A DNA stretch of 7,146 nucleotides, taken from positions 1 through 7,146 of the forward strand of contig JACRHK010000243.1 in NCBI GenBank assembly GCA_016217625.1. Reading direction: 5' to 3'. This DNA is from Nitrospirota bacterium. Lineage in GTDB: Bacteria > Nitrospirota > RBG-16-64-22 > JACRHK01. Position numbers and translations under genes: made by a program. Below are positions 6,673 to 7,146 of this stretch, piece by piece (position 1 is the stretch's first letter; each line of letters starts with the position of its first letter). The notes below the pieces were generated by a model. The model saw only the letters and a program-made list of their open reading frames with translations. It was not told the DNA's origin and ran no database searches.

Positions 6673-6723
6673 GTAGGGCAAGGCTTTTGCCTTGCATCAA
6701 GTAACCCTAATGGATTGCCCTAC
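6673..6723. repeat. Palindromic element with 9-bp arms GTAGGGCAA/TTGCCCTAC
   Basis: The perfect 9-bp inverted repeat lies at 6673-6681 and 6715-6723. Inside the left half is a separate perfect hairpin, GCAAGGC-TTTT-GCCTTGC (6678-6695). Arms of this TGTAGGGC type resemble short dispersed palindromes I associate with several bacterial genomes; copy number cannot be tested here. Confidence 0.7.
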
Positions 6724-6746
6724 CTCAGCCTCAACCTCAACCTTTA
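6723..6746 (-). repeat. Hexamer array CCTCAA (minus strand TTGAGG), four variant units
   Basis: On the plus strand the units are CCTCAG, CCTCAA, CCTCAA and CCTTTA. The array faces the GGTTAA array at 6623-6642 and shares 19 of 22 positions with it in inverted orientation. Confidence 0.8.
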
Positions 6747-6755
6747 CCTGCCCCC

Positions 6756-7146
6756 TCAGAACGGCTCCGGCCGGTGCGGGCCGAGCGTCACCGTCCACTG
6801 GAGCGTAAACCGGTCGTCTTTCTTCTCATCCCCGAAGTTCTGCCGGAGATGGCTGTACTGGAGCCGAACCCGATGGAACTCGCTCGGCCAGAACTCGACC
6901 AGCGGCGTCAGCATCCAGCTTCGGTGTTTCGGCTCCTCCGGCCGCTCGGCATAGTCCAGCCTGAGCCCCGCATACCATCGGCGATCCCATTGATACCGGG
7001 CGAAGGTGTACCCGCCCCAACTGGTCGCAGTCCCGGTTTCCATCTGCCGCCTGTTCAAGAACAGCTCGCTCTGCCAGAGGAACGATCGGTAGAGCCCCTC
7101 ACGCGGCGGCCTCCAGCGGTAGGTCACGTCGAGCGCGGCGAGGGTC
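6756..7146 (-). CDS. Outer-membrane beta-barrel protein, C-terminal 129 residues, cut by window edge
   Basis: The open frame runs off the right edge (first full codon 7145-7143), so only the end of the protein is seen; a GTG at 7127 is an internal Val, not a start. The visible part has alternating polar/hydrophobic strands rich in Trp, Tyr and Arg (SFLWQSELFLNRR, YTFARYQWDRRWYAGLRLDYAE, WMLTPLVEFWPSEFHRVRLQYSHLRQNF, FTLQWTVTLGP) joined by short charged turns, typical of a large barrel. The last residue is Phe, the usual C-terminal aromatic recognised by the BAM machinery. Its place directly upstream of znuA, and the LGPHxPxxF-like end that I associate with OMPs found near zinc ABC transporter genes, suggest an outer-membrane metal uptake route. 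A TonB box or plug domain would lie outside the window, so whether it is TonB-dependent is unknown. Confidence 0.7.
   Translation of the reverse strand, partial: TLAALDVTYRWRPPREGLYRSFLWQSELFLNRRQMETGTATSWGGYTFARYQWDRRWYAGLRLDYAERPEEPKHRSWMLTPLVEFWPSEFHRVRLQYSHLRQNFGDEKKDDRFTLQWTVTLGPHRPEPF

Larger units (their letters stand above)
6616..6750 (-). terminator. Large nested hairpin with U5 tail between OMP gene and znuA; possible terminator or processing stem
   Basis: Read on the minus strand, a 22-nt arm starting CAGGTAAAGG (6750-6729) can pair with the arm at 6642-6621 (ending TTAACCTG). There is one A-A mismatch and two G-U pairs, and it is followed at once by TTTTT (6620-6616). The roughly 85-nt loop holds its own inverted repeat (6673-6681 with 6715-6723) and a tight hairpin (6678-6695). 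The long loop makes a classic intrinsic terminator uncertain; an mRNA-stabilising or insulating stem, or simply an inserted repeat element, fits equally well. Confidence 0.45.

Noticed and set aside
5721..6704. 327-codon plus-strand open frame
   Set aside because: It is a shadow antisense to the znuA-like gene and continues into repeat DNA; no family features.

Overview
The window is GC-rich coding DNA in which every recognisable gene lies on the minus strand, so transcription runs from high to low coordinates. A C-terminal outer-membrane beta-barrel fragment and a periplasmic metal-binding lipoprotein/protein family point to a Gram-negative, diderm bacterium. High GC, AT-rich intergenic 'phrases' of short tandem repeats and the gene families would suit an uncultivated environmental lineage of the NC10/Rokubacteria/Nitrospirota sort. 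That placement is only a guess, because no marker gene is present.

Layout in the order of transcription (right to left): (1) 7146-6756, the 3' end of an outer-membrane beta-barrel protein gene; (2) 6755-6597, an intergenic element built of nested inverted repeats followed by a short U-run; (3) 6596-5649 znuA-like and 5656-4838 znuB-like, a zinc/manganese-type ABC importer binding protein and permease that overlap by 8 bp, with no ATPase gene between or after them; (4) 4837-4503, a 335-bp gene-free stretch containing a second nested inverted-repeat element with two facing heptamer arrays; (5) 4502-3069, a degenerate protein resembling a tyrosine recombinase that stops just after the box II-like motif and lacks the catalytic tyrosine region; (6) 3074-3035, an octamer tandem array that both ends the recombinase gene and forms the leader of the next gene; (7) 3023-2331 and 2334-469, a PhoB-type response regulator and PhoR-type histidine kinase in a 4-bp GTGA overlap; (8) 258-1, the first 86 codons of a 4-alpha-glucanotransferase (MalQ, GH77).

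Functionally there are two clear modules. The OMP-ZnuA-ZnuB group probably moves a transition metal (zinc most likely) from outside through the periplasm to the inner membrane; an ATPase must come from elsewhere. The PhoB/PhoR-type pair is a standard phosphorelay, with no target genes visible here. The recombinase-like gene between them is flanked by repeat arrays on both sides and looks like a decaying or repurposed mobile-element remnant.

The least ordinary feature of the window is that four junctions each carry a different short tandem-repeat phrase (units of 6, 7, 7 and 8 bp). Two of these are arranged as facing inverted arrays inside larger palindromes, and two supply the Shine-Dalgarno sequence of the next gene (phoB and znuB).
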